From an uncultured Clostridia bacterium (GTDB lineage Bacteria > Bacillota > Clostridia > Oscillospirales > Acutalibacteraceae): DNA of 64,000 nucleotides. Below are positions 48,471 through 58,187 of this stretch, piece by piece (position 1 is the first letter of the stretch; each line of letters starts with the position of its first letter). The notes below the pieces were generated by a model. It worked only from the letters and a program-made list of their open reading frames with translations, was not told the DNA's origin and searched no databases. The position numbers were made by a program, and so were the translations under genes. Location of the stretch: contig CALWVF010000011.1 of NCBI GenBank assembly GCA_944384925.1, positions 46,183-110,182 on the forward strand, in the 5' to 3' direction.

Positions 48471-50873
48471 TTAATTATAATTCTTATTGCACATCTCGTT
48501 CCACTGCTGGTGCGTTATTAACACTTGTCTGGGTTTAGAGCCCTCATAAGGTCCTATAACACCCATTTGTTCCATTTGATCTATTAAACGTCCTGCCCTT
48601 GCATATCCAAGCCTTAATTTTCTCTGTAATAGCGATGTCGATGCTTGTCCTAATTCTAAAACACATTTAATTGCTTCTTTTAACATTGGGTCTTCATCTT
48701 GAGTCACAGTAATACCTTCTTCATTACTTACAACTGAGTTTTTCTCTATTTCTTCTATAATTTGTTGATCATAATCAACATCATATGATTTCTTTATATA
48801 ATCAATAACATTTTCTATCTCCTCATCTGTAACGTAACAACCTTGTACACGTTTAGGCTTAGATGTTCCCACAGGCGAGAACAGCATATCTCCCCTACCC
48901 AGTAATTTTTCTGCACCACTCATATCTAAAATAGTTCTTGAATCAACTTGAGACGAAACTGCAAGTGCTATCCTACTAGGTATATTAGCTTTTATTAGTC
49001 CTGTAATTATATCTACAGACGGCCTCTGAGTAGCAATAACTAAATGCATTCCAGCAGCACGAGCCATTTGAGCTAATCTGCATATTGCATCCTCTACTTC
49101 ATTAGGTGCAGCCATCATCAAGTCTGCGAGTTCATCAATTATTATAACTATTTGAGGCATTAACTCGTAGTCTTCAGATTTAGGATTTTTGCAACTATTT
49201 TTTAATTTAATCATTTTAGAATTATAGGAGTTTAGATCTCTAACATTATGTTCTGCAAACATTTTGTACCTATTTATCATTGTATCTACTGCCCAATTTA
49301 AAGCCCCCGCTGCTTTTCTAGGATCTGTTACCACTGGTACAAGAAGATGTGGTATTCCATTATAAACACCCAATTCTACAACTTTAGGATCTATCATTAG
49401 CAATTTTACTTCTTGTGGCTTTGCCCTATATAGTAAACTTATTATAAATGAGTTTATGCAAACTGATTTTCCTGAACCTGTAGAACCTGCCACTAGCAAA
49501 TGAGGCATATTACTTAAGTCTGCAACAACTACATTTCCTGAAATATCTTTTCCTAATATTACTGTTAATTTGCTTTTAGATGATCTAAATTCATTAGAAG
49601 TAATTAATTCTCTCATATTTACAACGCTTACTATTTTATTGGGAACTTCTATACCTACAGCAGCCTTTCCTGGTATAGGTGCCTCTATTCTAACCCCTGA
49701 AGCAGCTAGATTTAATGCTATATCGTCAGATAAACTAGTAATTTTACTAATTTTTACACCCGCTGCCGGCTGCAACTCATATCTTGTAACTGCAGGGCCT
49801 CTACACGATTCAACTATAGTCGTTTCAACATTAAAGCTTTTTAAGGTTGAAACTAGTTTTCTTGCATTTGCTTCTAATTCCAAGTTAACATCATTTTCGT
49901 TAATAGGCTCAGATTGTTTTAGTAGGAAAATAGGTGGATAGCAAGTTTCATTATCATATTCATCACTTTTATTATCCATTACTTCTAACTTTATATTATT
50001 AACTTTATTCTTAATACTACTAGCATTTGCATCTGCATATAGTTCAGCTTCATCATCAAATTCTTTTATATCGAATACTTTTTTTAAATTATCGAGTTTT
50101 TTATTACTTTTTAATGATTTATCTATTTCTTTTTTATCTTCTAAAGGAATATCTATAGAAATATCATTTAACTTATTTTCATTATTCTTAGAGATATGTA
50201 TATTTTCCACAACTATATCTACAGGTTTTCTTAACCATCTAAATAATTGTACTAAACTAGTTCTTGTAAGAAGCATTATTGCTGTAAATAGTATTAATAT
50301 AATTAATACCCTTGCACCTGATGTTCCTAATAAGTATAAAAGAGGAACACCTAAAATTCCTCCAACTAAGCCTGAACCTTTATTATAAGTTCCTTGATTA
50401 TATAGGCTAGACAAAATACTCCAGTATGAATCTATATTTTGGTATACGCTATTATTAAACATATATACTAACATACAAAATAAAATTATAACTATTATAG
50501 ACATACAAATTTTAAATTTTACACTATTTTGAGGCTTTTCCAAAGCTATAGCAATAGAGGAATAAGTCAACAATATTGGCCATAAAATTGCACATACACC
50601 AAATAAACCCAATATCACATTATGTATTATTCTCCATAAGTTTTCACCTTGTATCAATATTATAAACGTCAAAAGTACCGATAATGAAAAAAGTAATATT
50701 GAAAATGCCTGTAGCCTAAAATTATCTTGTTTCTTTGATTTCCTATTGATGTTATTTGCTCCTGCATATTCTGGGCTTGATGATACATAATTATTTCTTT
50801 TTTTATTAATATTTTTTTTATTTTTTTTTACTTCACTAGCTCTATAAGCTTTTTTGTTTTTCTTAGGCACCAT
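48471..50873 (-). CDS. ftsK: DNA translocase FtsK/SpoIIIE
   Basis: Septum-associated, ATP-driven DNA pump that clears chromosomes at division and, in sporeformers, fills the forespore. The 800 residues have a basic N-terminus, four membrane helices (about 55-205), a charged linker, and the RecA-like motor with Walker A AGSTGSGKS in the middle third and Walker B IVIIIDELADLMM. The C-terminal gamma winged-helix (ATSLLQRKLRLGYARAGRLIDQME-type, read as short segments) reads DNA orientation. A single copy here could serve both FtsK and SpoIIIE roles. Neighbours uppP and tepA are on the same strand. Confidence 0.95.
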   Translation of the reverse strand: MVPKKNKKAYRASEVKKNKKNINKKRNNYVSSSPEYAGANNINRKSKKQDNFRLQAFSILLFSLSVLLTFIILIQGENLWRIIHNVILGLFGVCAILWPILLTYSSIAIALEKPQNSVKFKICMSIIVIILFCMLVYMFNNSVYQNIDSYWSILSSLYNQGTYNKGSGLVGGILGVPLLYLLGTSGARVLIILILFTAIMLLTRTSLVQLFRWLRKPVDIVVENIHISKNNENKLNDISIDIPLEDKKEIDKSLKSNKKLDNLKKVFDIKEFDDEAELYADANASSIKNKVNNIKLEVMDNKSDEYDNETCYPPIFLLKQSEPINENDVNLELEANARKLVSTLKSFNVETTIVESCRGPAVTRYELQPAAGVKISKITSLSDDIALNLAASGVRIEAPIPGKAAVGIEVPNKIVSVVNMRELITSNEFRSSKSKLTVILGKDISGNVVVADLSNMPHLLVAGSTGSGKSVCINSFIISLLYRAKPQEVKLLMIDPKVVELGVYNGIPHLLVPVVTDPRKAAGALNWAVDTMINRYKMFAEHNVRDLNSYNSKMIKLKNSCKNPKSEDYELMPQIVIIIDELADLMMAAPNEVEDAICRLAQMARAAGMHLVIATQRPSVDIITGLIKANIPSRIALAVSSQVDSRTILDMSGAEKLLGRGDMLFSPVGTSKPKRVQGCYVTDEEIENVIDYIKKSYDVDYDQQIIEEIEKNSVVSNEEGITVTQDEDPMLKEAIKCVLELGQASTSLLQRKLRLGYARAGRLIDQMEQMGVIGPYEGSKPRQVLITHQQWNEMCNKNYN

Positions 50874-50888
50874 TTATCACCTTATACT

Positions 50889-51800
50889 TTATAAAATTGC
50901 GTTTGTAAAAATATTAATTCCTTTGCTTTTTTCAATCATATCGATAATTAGTGTAGCAATACCAAGAATTAATGTATACAAAATAAATATATACATTTTA
51001 TCAGTCTTCAGCAACCACTTGAATAATTTAATAGATATAAATCCTACAACTGCAGAAACTACCATTCCTATTATAACTGGCAATATGTCTACACTAAAAG
51101 AATCTAAGGACATAACATCTTTTAATTCAACAGCTGCAGCTGCTAAAATTGCCGGTATTCCTAAAACAAATGAATAATCTAATGCTGTTTGTTTGTCTAT
51201 TCCTCTCATTAGTCCCACAGATAAAGTTGAACCAGATCTAGACAATCCTGGTAATATAGCTGCTAAGAGTTGCATAAATCCTACACATATTGAATCGATA
51301 ATATTATATTGCTTTTTTAATTGTTTTTCAGAATCCTTGCCTTTACTTATTCTTAAACCAACTGTAAGTAATATACTTGTAGCAATTAGTGAGCAACCTA
51401 CTATAAAGATATTACCACTATTAGACCACTGTTCAACAAAATCTTTTATGTTCATATTAGTTCCTGGAACTGGCAAAAACAAAAAAAATAGTGGCAGTAA
51501 GCCAACAATAAGCATTATTACAAGCCTTTGATCATAATCTGTTTTTTTCCATTGAAACTTTCTTGTAACTATAGCTCTTAGTATTTGAAAAAATGCTACA
51601 ATTAATCTTATTACAAGCTTATAATATACTGCTAAAACCGCTATTAATGTACCTATATGTAGCATTACATCAAAAAATAAATTATTTCCCTTTATTCCAA
51701 GAATATGTTGAGATAATGTTAAATGTCCACTGCTTGAAACAGGTAAAAATTCTGTTAACCCTTGCAATGTGCCTTGTATAATTGCATTAAAAATATCCAT
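50889..51800 (-). CDS. uppP: Undecaprenyl-diphosphatase UppP (BacA family)
   Basis: Membrane phosphatase that recycles undecaprenyl diphosphate to the lipid carrier for cell-wall synthesis, 303 residues with seven to eight hydrophobic segments. The catalytic motifs EFLPVSSSGHL near 17-27 and PGLSRSGSTL near 180-189 are both present. I start at the ATG at 51800 behind TGGAGG; the in-frame TTG at 51812 lies within that site. It lies between tepA and ftsK, 15 bases before ftsK. Confidence 0.94.
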   Translation of the reverse strand: MDIFNAIIQGTLQGLTEFLPVSSSGHLTLSQHILGIKGNNLFFDVMLHIGTLIAVLAVYYKLVIRLIVAFFQILRAIVTRKFQWKKTDYDQRLVIMLIVGLLPLFFLFLPVPGTNMNIKDFVEQWSNSGNIFIVGCSLIATSILLTVGLRISKGKDSEKQLKKQYNIIDSICVGFMQLLAAILPGLSRSGSTLSVGLMRGIDKQTALDYSFVLGIPAILAAAAVELKDVMSLDSFSVDILPVIIGMVVSAVVGFISIKLFKWLLKTDKMYIFILYTLILGIATLIIDMIEKSKGINIFTNAIL

Positions 51801-51852
51801 GTCTTCCTCCAATATGTAAATAACATTTTTACTTATAATTAATAATATGTAG

Positions 51853-51884
51853 TTTTAGGGAATGAAATAATTTATTCCCTAAAA
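51853..51884 (-). terminator. Hairpin after tepA
   Basis: Perfect 11-base arms (51853-51863 and 51874-51884) containing AGGGAAT/ATTCCCT, six bases after the tepA stop. No T run follows on the minus strand, so it may slow or attenuate rather than stop transcription into uppP. Confidence 0.45.
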
Positions 51885-51889
51885 TAAAA

Positions 51890-52717
51890 TTATTTCTTTT
51901 TAGTTTTTTTGTTAGCCTTTTTTTCAGACTTTTTTTGCCCTTTTGCATTACTTTTGTTCCCACTCATCATGTTATAAAGACAATTAAGAGCATCAGATAA
52001 GCCACCCATATAATCTATAAGTCCTTCATTAACTGCATCTTCCCCATCTAAAACAGTTCCTATATCCATAACTAATTCTCCTGTATTCATAGCAAGTTGA
52101 TGGAATCTGTCTGAAGATATATTTGAATTATCTGTGACAAAATTACTGATTCTATCTTGCATACGTTGAAAATATTCAAATGTTTGAGGAACTCCTAACA
52201 TTGTTCCGCTCATCCTAACCGGATGAATTGTCATAGATGCAGACTTTGCAATAAATGACTTCTTGGCAGAAACAGCTAACGGTACACCTATCGAGTGCCC
52301 TCCACCCAATACCATAGAAACTGTTGGTTTTTTCATTCCTGCTATTAATTCTGCAATTGCAAGTCCAGCTTCTACATCTCCACCAACAGTATTTAGCAAA
52401 ATTAATAGTCCTTCTATAGTTGGCTCTTCTTCTATTGCTACTAGTTGTGGTATAACATGCTCATATTTTGTTGTTTTATTTTGAGATGGCAATACATAAT
52501 GACCTTCTATTTGGCCTATTATAGTTAAACAGTAAATCTTATGTTTTCCATTACCAGTAATTACAGATCCCATTTCTCTAATATTATCTGACTGCAATCT
52601 ACTTCCAACAGTGTTGTCATCTTTATTTTCATTATTATCTTGTTGTTCTGTATCATCATTTTGTTTAACATTCATATCACTAGAATTTAATAAACTAACG
52701 TTTTTATTATTTATCAA
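51890..52717 (-). CDS. tepA: ClpP-family serine peptidase TepA
   Basis: Cytoplasmic ClpP-fold protein of 275 residues, homologous to Bacillus TepA (translocation-enhancing protein). The nucleophile serine is in [11 protein letters not shown], the histidine in TIHPVRMSG, and the substrate groove [12 protein letters not shown] precedes them. The first 40 residues are acidic and low-complexity, and the tail is lysine-rich. The start is TTG with AAAGGTG upstream. In Bacillus tepA also neighbours spoIIIE, which supports the call. A promoter lies at 52776-52804. Confidence 0.9.
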   Translation of the reverse strand: MINNKNVSLLNSSDMNVKQNDDTEQQDNNENKDDNTVGSRLQSDNIREMGSVITGNGKHKIYCLTIIGQIEGHYVLPSQNKTTKYEHVIPQLVAIEEEPTIEGLLILLNTVGGDVEAGLAIAELIAGMKKPTVSMVLGGGHSIGVPLAVSAKKSFIAKSASMTIHPVRMSGTMLGVPQTFEYFQRMQDRISNFVTDNSNISSDRFHQLAMNTGELVMDIGTVLDGEDAVNEGLIDYMGGLSDALNCLYNMMSGNKSNAKGQKKSEKKANKKTKKK

Positions 52718-52775
52718 ATAATATCACACCTTTCTGTAATTATCTTTCCAAATTACCAAAGGTATAATACGCTTA

Positions 52776-52804
52776 ATTATATCATTTTTATTAAATAACA
52801 GCAA
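52776..52804 (-). promoter_or_regulatory. Promoter of tepA
   Basis: Minus strand TTGCTG (52799-52804), 17-base spacer, TATAAT (52776-52781), divergent from the rnpB promoter. Confidence 0.7.
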
Positions 52805-52834
52805 CATTTTTCCAAAAATAAAAATAATTTTATC

Positions 52835-52863
52835 TTGACACTTAACAACATATATAATAAAAT
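52835..52863 (+). promoter_or_regulatory. Promoter of rnpB
   Basis: TTGACA (52835-52840), 17-base spacer, TAAAAT (52858-52863), placing transcription start near 52870. Confidence 0.75.
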
Positions 52864-52873
52864 TATAAAATGT

Positions 52874-53221
52874 GAGTGGGCTGAGCAGTTGCGAATGTAG
52901 TATCGAAAGATCACATTTGAGGAAAGTCCGAGCTCCAAAAGGCAAGGTAACGGCTAACGGCCGCCGGGGGCGACCCTAGGGAAAGTGCAACAGAAATAAA
53001 CCGCCTTATATTTTATTATAAGGTAAGGATGGAAAGGCGAGGTAAGAGCTCACCAGTATGTAGGAAACTACATAGCTATGTAAACCCTACCTGGAGCAAC
53101 ACCGCAGAGGAACTTGTATATTTGCCTGATGTGTTCCGAGAAGGTGGCATAGAACTAAATGGTAACATTCAGTCAAGATAGATAACTGCTCTCGACAGAA
53201 CTCGGCTTATAGGCCCAGTCA
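52874..53221 (+). ncRNA. rnpB: RNase P RNA (bacterial class A-like)
   Basis: Catalytic RNA that matures tRNA 5' ends. Universally conserved blocks are present: GAGGAAAGTCCGAGCTC near 52919, the ACAGAA segment near 52990, GGATGGAAAGGCG near 53027, and the 3' block ACAGAACTCGGCTTATAGGC near 53195-53214. The 5' TGGGC at 52877-52881 pairs with GCCCA at 53213-53217 as helix P1. The class A label rests on overall size and conserved blocks. Ends are approximate within a few bases. A consensus-like promoter precedes it and a terminator follows. Confidence 0.97.
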
Positions 53222-53234
53222 TAATTATTTTATT

Positions 53235-53271
53235 AAACCAACTAATTTTATTAATAATGGTTGGTTTATTT
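53235..53271 (+). terminator. Terminator of rnpB
   Basis: Eight-base arms AAACCAAC (53235-53242) and GTTGGTTT (53260-53267), followed by ATTTTAT. Confidence 0.8.
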
Positions 53272-53371
53272 TATCTCTAAAATTGTTATATAAATTATTA
53301 GTATTATAAATTTAATATTAGTTATCTTTAGACATATGTAAATTATATTTTGTGCTACTTATAATATTAGA

Positions 53372-53405
53372 AAAAGGAATGATTTATTAATAAATCATTC
53401 CTTTT
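53372..53405 (-). terminator. Terminator of nrdG
   Basis: Perfect 15-base arms (53372-53386 and 53391-53405) with a 4-base loop, immediately after the nrdG stop; the stem ends in T residues on the minus strand. Confidence 0.85.
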
Positions 53406-53408
53406 ACA

Positions 53409-53921
53409 TTAAGAACAAAATGTCTTCTCTATAGCTCTTCCTAATTTCAAAGAACTCCTTGGATCAATTATACGTTGATTTGAAGATCCCCGAAATTCTA
53501 ATAACAAAGATTTCTTTTCAGCAATAAACGGTCCATCTATTAAAATATCTGTTTGTTCTAACAAATCCTTCCACCCATTGTCTTCATTAATTCCTCTCAT
53601 AAGTTTTTCAATAGTATATCCTGTATAAGTAATTACATCTAATCCAATTGAATGTATTTGTTTGGCAAGCTCTGCAAGAGGCTTGGCTTGTAAAAATGGT
53701 TCCCCACCTGAAAACGTTACCCCACTTAAAAGAGGATTTTGCTTTATTGCATTTAAAAGATTTTCTGTATCGCTTATATATCCACCGTTAACATCATGAG
53801 TAATAATGTTCTGGCAACCCTTGCAATTATGATTACAACCCTGTGTAAATATAACAAATCTTATTCCTGGTCCATCAACAATTGATTCTCTAATTATTCC
53901 AGAAAGTCTTATTTTCGACAT
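53409..53921 (-). CDS. nrdG: Anaerobic ribonucleotide reductase-activating protein NrdG
   Basis: Radical SAM activase that installs the glycyl radical on NrdD, 170 residues. The cluster motif CNHNCKGC (CxxxCxxC) is near 30-37, and FSGGEPFLQ binds SAM. I start at the ATG at 53921 with GGAGCG eight bases upstream; the GTG at 53936 lies before that site. It lies 39 kb from nrdD instead of beside it, and on the opposite strand. I see no convincing NrdR box pair in the short upstream region. Confidence 0.94.
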   Translation of the reverse strand: MSKIRLSGIIRESIVDGPGIRFVIFTQGCNHNCKGCQNIITHDVNGGYISDTENLLNAIKQNPLLSGVTFSGGEPFLQAKPLAELAKQIHSIGLDVITYTGYTIEKLMRGINEDNGWKDLLEQTDILIDGPFIAEKKSLLLEFRGSSNQRIIDPRSSLKLGRAIEKTFCS

Positions 53922-53973
53922 TATTATCCGCTCCACACTTAATTTAATAAAATAAAAATTACATAATATTTTA

Positions 53974-55740
53974 TCATATTTTCAATTTTTCAACAATATT
54001 AAAGTCAGGATTGGTAAAAATAGTCTTATTATTAACATATATTACCATACCAGGCTTTGCCCCAGAAGGCTTGCTAACATTTTTAACAAATGTATAGTCT
54101 ACCGGAACTTGCGATGACTGCCTAGCTTTACTATAATATGATGAAATACATGCCGCTTCCATTAAGTCTTCTCTTTGAGGTTTTTTTCCCTCTACATACA
54201 TAATAGTATGAGAACCAGGAATATCTTTTACATGAAACCAAATATCATTTTTGCTCGACTGTTTTAGTGTCAAATAGTCATTTTGTTTATTATTACGACC
54301 AACTAATATTTTAAATCCATTACTAGATTTAAATTCTAATGGTTTTAACGAATTTAATTTGTTATTCTTAATATTTCTATTATGTTTTTTTATATATCCC
54401 TGTTCTATCAATTCCTGCTTAATAGTTAATATTTCGTCTTCGGTTTCTGCCCTATTCAATAAATCTAATATAGATTCCATATACACAAGTTCCTTTTTTG
54501 CATAACTAATTTGTTCTTTTAATACTATCTCCGCTGTTTTAAGCTTCTTATAGTCCTTATAATATTTCTGGGCATTCTCAGATGGACTTAGAAGTGGATC
54601 AAGTTTTATTGATATAACCGAATTATTTAAATCATAAAAATTTTCCAATTCAATATGTGTCATCCCCTTATTAATCCTATATAAATTTGCATTAATTAAG
54701 TCAGCACATGTTCTTGTGTAGTCCTTTTTAGTACTTTTCTGTAATTCCAAATATTGTATCCCTATTTTTTTATTTAGTCTTTCTATATAACTATTTATAA
54801 ACTTTATTAAGTCATGTTCTCGAGAACGTATCCTCAAAAATCTATCATATTCAAAGTAATAATCATCCAATAGCCTTGAAAAAGTCTCATATTTTACTAA
54901 TTCTGCAAGCTCCAAATACTGGTTGATCTCTATAAATGAAAAATCTAGTGGTTTTCCATCTAAATCTTTTATCATATAAGGTATTCCCAAATTATTTTTT
55001 GCAATATCCGACAATAACTTTACTTGCGAAACTAATTTTTCTTTCTGATATTTTAAAGCTTCCTCTTGATTAGCTATATTAATATTTTTAAATACATTAT
55101 ATTCTATTTCTCTACAAACAATTGGTGATACCCCTTGTATAGTCATTAAAATATCCTTATCAAGTCCACTTCCATGATATTTTTCCAAAATATTGCAAGC
55201 TATACTATCAGCAGATACTTCTAATATACTTTTTTTATCTTGTGCAGGCGGCATCTTATACTCTATCCCAGGAAGAACTAGCCTTTTAGAGGAAATATCA
55301 GAGCCTACACGCTTTAATGAGTCTACTATTCTTCTATTCTCATCTAATAATATAATATTACTATGCTTACCCATTATTTCAACTGCTAACGTAAACCTTG
55401 TTTTATCACCTATTTCATCAGTTGCATCAAAATCCAAAAATAATATTCTTTCTAAATGCATTTGTTTGATATCTATTAGCCTTGCTCCACATAATTTTTT
55501 TCTAAATAGCATACATAGCATAGGAGGTGTTTTTGGATTTTCTAATATATGTTCAGTTATGTTAATTCTTGGGCTATTTGCACGAGCCGACATAAACAAT
55601 TTATAAGAGCCTAGTTTAGTTCTTATCACAAAAGTAAGTTCTTCTCTGCTATGTTGATATATCTTTTCTACTTTTCCATCAATTAACTTATCCTTCAGTT
55701 CTTTTTTTAAACAACTTAAAAAAATTCCATCGAGAGCCAT
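53974..55740 (-). CDS. rqcH: Ribosome quality control protein RqcH (NFACT family)
   Basis: Binds stalled 50S subunits and recruits tRNA-Ala to add C-terminal alanine tails. The 588 residues show the NFACT-N domain opening (ALDGIFLSCLKKEL), a helix-hairpin-helix region, a long central coiled coil (about 280-420) and the C-terminal NFACT-R domain with DIWFHVKDIPGSH near 495-507. Older annotations call such proteins fibronectin-binding (FbpA). GAGGAG precedes the ATG. It follows the Nif3 and trmK genes on the same strand. Confidence 0.95.
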   Translation of the reverse strand: MALDGIFLSCLKKELKDKLIDGKVEKIYQHSREELTFVIRTKLGSYKLFMSARANSPRINITEHILENPKTPPMLCMLFRKKLCGARLIDIKQMHLERILFLDFDATDEIGDKTRFTLAVEIMGKHSNIILLDENRRIVDSLKRVGSDISSKRLVLPGIEYKMPPAQDKKSILEVSADSIACNILEKYHGSGLDKDILMTIQGVSPIVCREIEYNVFKNINIANQEEALKYQKEKLVSQVKLLSDIAKNNLGIPYMIKDLDGKPLDFSFIEINQYLELAELVKYETFSRLLDDYYFEYDRFLRIRSREHDLIKFINSYIERLNKKIGIQYLELQKSTKKDYTRTCADLINANLYRINKGMTHIELENFYDLNNSVISIKLDPLLSPSENAQKYYKDYKKLKTAEIVLKEQISYAKKELVYMESILDLLNRAETEDEILTIKQELIEQGYIKKHNRNIKNNKLNSLKPLEFKSSNGFKILVGRNNKQNDYLTLKQSSKNDIWFHVKDIPGSHTIMYVEGKKPQREDLMEAACISSYYSKARQSSQVPVDYTFVKNVSKPSGAKPGMVIYVNNKTIFTNPDFNIVEKLKI

Positions 55741-55755
55741 ATTATTTTCTCCTCT

Positions 55756-56850
55756 TTAATTAACTGCATAATTAATAATATCTTTAAGAACAGAAGATTT
55801 TAAAAATTTTATATCCCTATATTTATTACTCAACATATTCAACAATGGATTTATAACCACATCTTCTGTCGCAAAATGCCCTGCATCTACAACAGTTATA
55901 TCATGTTTATTTGCTTCTAACAGCTCATGATATTTTATTTCACCTGTTAAGTACGCATCTACATCACTTCTTATCACATCATAAATTAAATTTCCTCCTG
56001 ATCCAGAACAAAGCGCAACTTTTCTAATCATTTTACTGCTACTTATATACCTAACCCCATTACACTTAAGACATTTTCTAACATGATGTGCAAAATTCTC
56101 TACAGACATCTTATCCTTCAGAAAACCTATTAGCCCTAAAGATAAATCTTCTCTAACAGCCTTATCTTCAAAAATATCAACAACAGGCTCCTCATATGGA
56201 TGAATATTCTTAATTATCTCTACTATCCTTCTAGTTTGTCCTTTTTTGCATAAAAACTCTATTTTTTCTTCTAAAACCGTCTCGCATCTCCCTTTATCTC
56301 CAATAAACGGGTTAGAACCTTCCATAGGAACAAATCTTCCCTCACCTGTAGTTGAAAAGCTACATCCTTTATAATTTCCAATTATTCCTACATTTTCTGT
56401 CTCAATAACTTTTCTAATAACATTCGAACTATCTTTTGGACAAAATACCACAACTTTATTATAATTCTCACTATAGCAAATATTTAATGGTTGTAAACTT
56501 TCCAAGCCTAAAGCTTCTGCTAAAGAGTTATTTACACCAAATTTTGATATATCTAGATTTGTATGTGCACATATAGCATTAATATTGTATTTTGCCAACA
56601 TATATGGGACATCGTTTGCATCCAATTTTTTCAAAGAATTAAATATAACAGGATGATGACTTATTATTAAATTTGCTCCTATTTCAGTAGCTTCTTCCAC
56701 AACCTTATTTGTTATGTCTAAAGCTAACAGAACTTTATTAATCTTTTGATTAATATCACCTACTAGCAGACCAACATTGTCAAAATCCATAGCAGTTTTA
56801 AATGGTGCTATATTATCTATAAATTCATATATATCTTTTACAGTAGTCAT
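55756..56850 (-). CDS. Nif3-like dinuclear metal-centre protein (YqfO family)
   Basis: Hexameric metal-binding protein of 364 residues, of the long type with an inserted domain (about 125-235) as in Bacillus YqfO. Metal ligands are seen in ISHHPVIFN near 62-70, CAHTNLD near 98-104 and, at the C-terminus, DAGHFATE. Cellular role is unsettled. The start at 56850 is set by AAGGAG eight bases upstream; the in-frame GTG at 56859 lies within that spacing. It directly follows trmK, the conserved yqfN-yqfO pair. Confidence 0.92.
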   Translation of the reverse strand: MTTVKDIYEFIDNIAPFKTAMDFDNVGLLVGDINQKINKVLLALDITNKVVEEATEIGANLIISHHPVIFNSLKKLDANDVPYMLAKYNINAICAHTNLDISKFGVNNSLAEALGLESLQPLNICYSENYNKVVVFCPKDSSNVIRKVIETENVGIIGNYKGCSFSTTGEGRFVPMEGSNPFIGDKGRCETVLEEKIEFLCKKGQTRRIVEIIKNIHPYEEPVVDIFEDKAVREDLSLGLIGFLKDKMSVENFAHHVRKCLKCNGVRYISSSKMIRKVALCSGSGGNLIYDVIRSDVDAYLTGEIKYHELLEANKHDITVVDAGHFATEDVVINPLLNMLSNKYRDIKFLKSSVLKDIINYAVN

Positions 56851-56883
56851 TTCAGCCACTCCTTAGTTATAAAATTGTAAGTA

Positions 56884-57606
56884 TCAAAAATCTTTATTTC
56901 TTTCATTTATAAATTCTTTTAACTTTTCAATTATGTTCTTTAATTTATCTGCCTCATTAACTAGCCCCATAGATATAAACCCAAATAATTTATTATTAAG
57001 ATTTCTTATTTCTCTTTCTATATAGCTATATTCAATCACGTTTAATTTTTCAGAATTTTCTAATAAACCTATATATGGAAATAAATCCCCTTTTAAAGAA
57101 ATCTTTTCTGAATAACCAACACGCATTACAACATATATTTTTCCTTCAGACAATACAATTTTTTCTTCATAAATATCATAGCTATTTAAAATTAATAATT
57201 CTCTAATTTCTTTAAAATAAGACATAGGCTGTATTATCATATTTTTATTCTTATCTTTCAACCAATTTGTTGATTTAATTATATCAAAAATTAAATTTCC
57301 ACCCATACCAGCAATAACAATGTCTTCAGCCTCTTCACTTGATATCTTTTTTAATCCGTCTGATAGTCTAACTTTTACTATGTTTTCCACACCATACTTT
57401 AGTATATTTTGATTAGCGATTTTTAAAGGCCCATCACGCAAGTCAGCAGCTATAGCACTTTTAATAATCCCATTCATAGCCAACCATATTGGCAAATATG
57501 CATGGTCTGTTCCTACATCCACAAGCTTTGTACCGCTTCTCACCATATTTGAACACAATTTTAATCTTGGGCTTAATTTAAATACTCTTTTATTTTCCAC
57601 TTGCAT
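56884..57606 (-). CDS. trmK: tRNA (adenine-22-N1)-methyltransferase TrmK
   Basis: SAM-dependent methyltransferase modifying A22 of tRNA-Ser and others, 240 residues. The Rossmann motif I reads LVDVGTDHAYLPIWLA near 28-43, and IAGMGGNLI near 98-106 is characteristic of the YqfN/TrmK family. The C-terminus is a helical coiled coil. AGGGG precedes the ATG. It precedes the Nif3-like gene by 33 bases. Confidence 0.92.
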   Translation of the reverse strand: MQVENKRVFKLSPRLKLCSNMVRSGTKLVDVGTDHAYLPIWLAMNGIIKSAIAADLRDGPLKIANQNILKYGVENIVKVRLSDGLKKISSEEAEDIVIAGMGGNLIFDIIKSTNWLKDKNKNMIIQPMSYFKEIRELLILNSYDIYEEKIVLSEGKIYVVMRVGYSEKISLKGDLFPYIGLLENSEKLNVIEYSYIEREIRNLNNKLFGFISMGLVNEADKLKNIIEKLKEFINERNKDF

Positions 57607-57620
57607 TTCCCCTAAATAAT

Positions 57621-58157
57621 CTATCTATATAAAATTTTGTTTATAGTATTCTTTATTGTCTTATTATATTTTATTATAAAACCAGATAAAACATAATCAT
57701 ATAAGATAAATATAAAATTTATAAATATCAACACAAACCAATATATAGGTAGATACATAAGCTCAGTTATATCTCTAGGAAATGATATTAATTTTATTGT
57801 TAAAAATATAAAAATAGACATTGAAAAATTAAAAGTTAATAATTTTAATAATATCCTTAAAAATTTATTCTTTATTTTTTCAATATTATTCTTAAGAATA
57901 GGGTAATATCCAAAAAAGGCTATAAAAATTAAAGCAGCCTCTTTATCTGCAGCAAGGAATATTGATAATATTGACACTGAAACATAAGACATAAATGCCC
58001 ACTTATTTCCAAGTTCTATAACTAATATTATTAAAATTGCACCTGCAAAAGCAGGCAGTGTATATGTAAGCGCAGGCAAAATACCTGTCAAAAACATTAA
58101 TGATACACTTATAGAAGTAGTCATCCCACAAAGAGCTGTTTTTCCATTGTTGTTCAA
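57621..58157 (-). CDS. Multi-spanning membrane protein, possibly ECF S-component-like
   Basis: I do not recognise this with certainty. The 178 residues form five to six hydrophobic segments, with a pattern (small-residue-rich first helices, LPALTYTLPAFAG, then IFLAADKEAALIF) reminiscent of substrate-binding S components of energy-coupling-factor transporters. No ECF ATPase is nearby, which would be normal for a group II S component. The start is TTG behind a perfect AAGGAGG. It lies between dnaJ-like and trmK genes on the same strand. Substrate unknown. Confidence 0.7.
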   Translation of the reverse strand: MNNNGKTALCGMTTSISVSLMFLTGILPALTYTLPAFAGAILIILVIELGNKWAFMSYVSVSILSIFLAADKEAALIFIAFFGYYPILKNNIEKIKNKFLRILLKLLTFNFSMSIFIFLTIKLISFPRDITELMYLPIYWFVLIFINFIFILYDYVLSGFIIKYNKTIKNTINKILYR

Positions 58158-58187
58158 TTAAAAATCCTCCTTACAATTATATAAATA

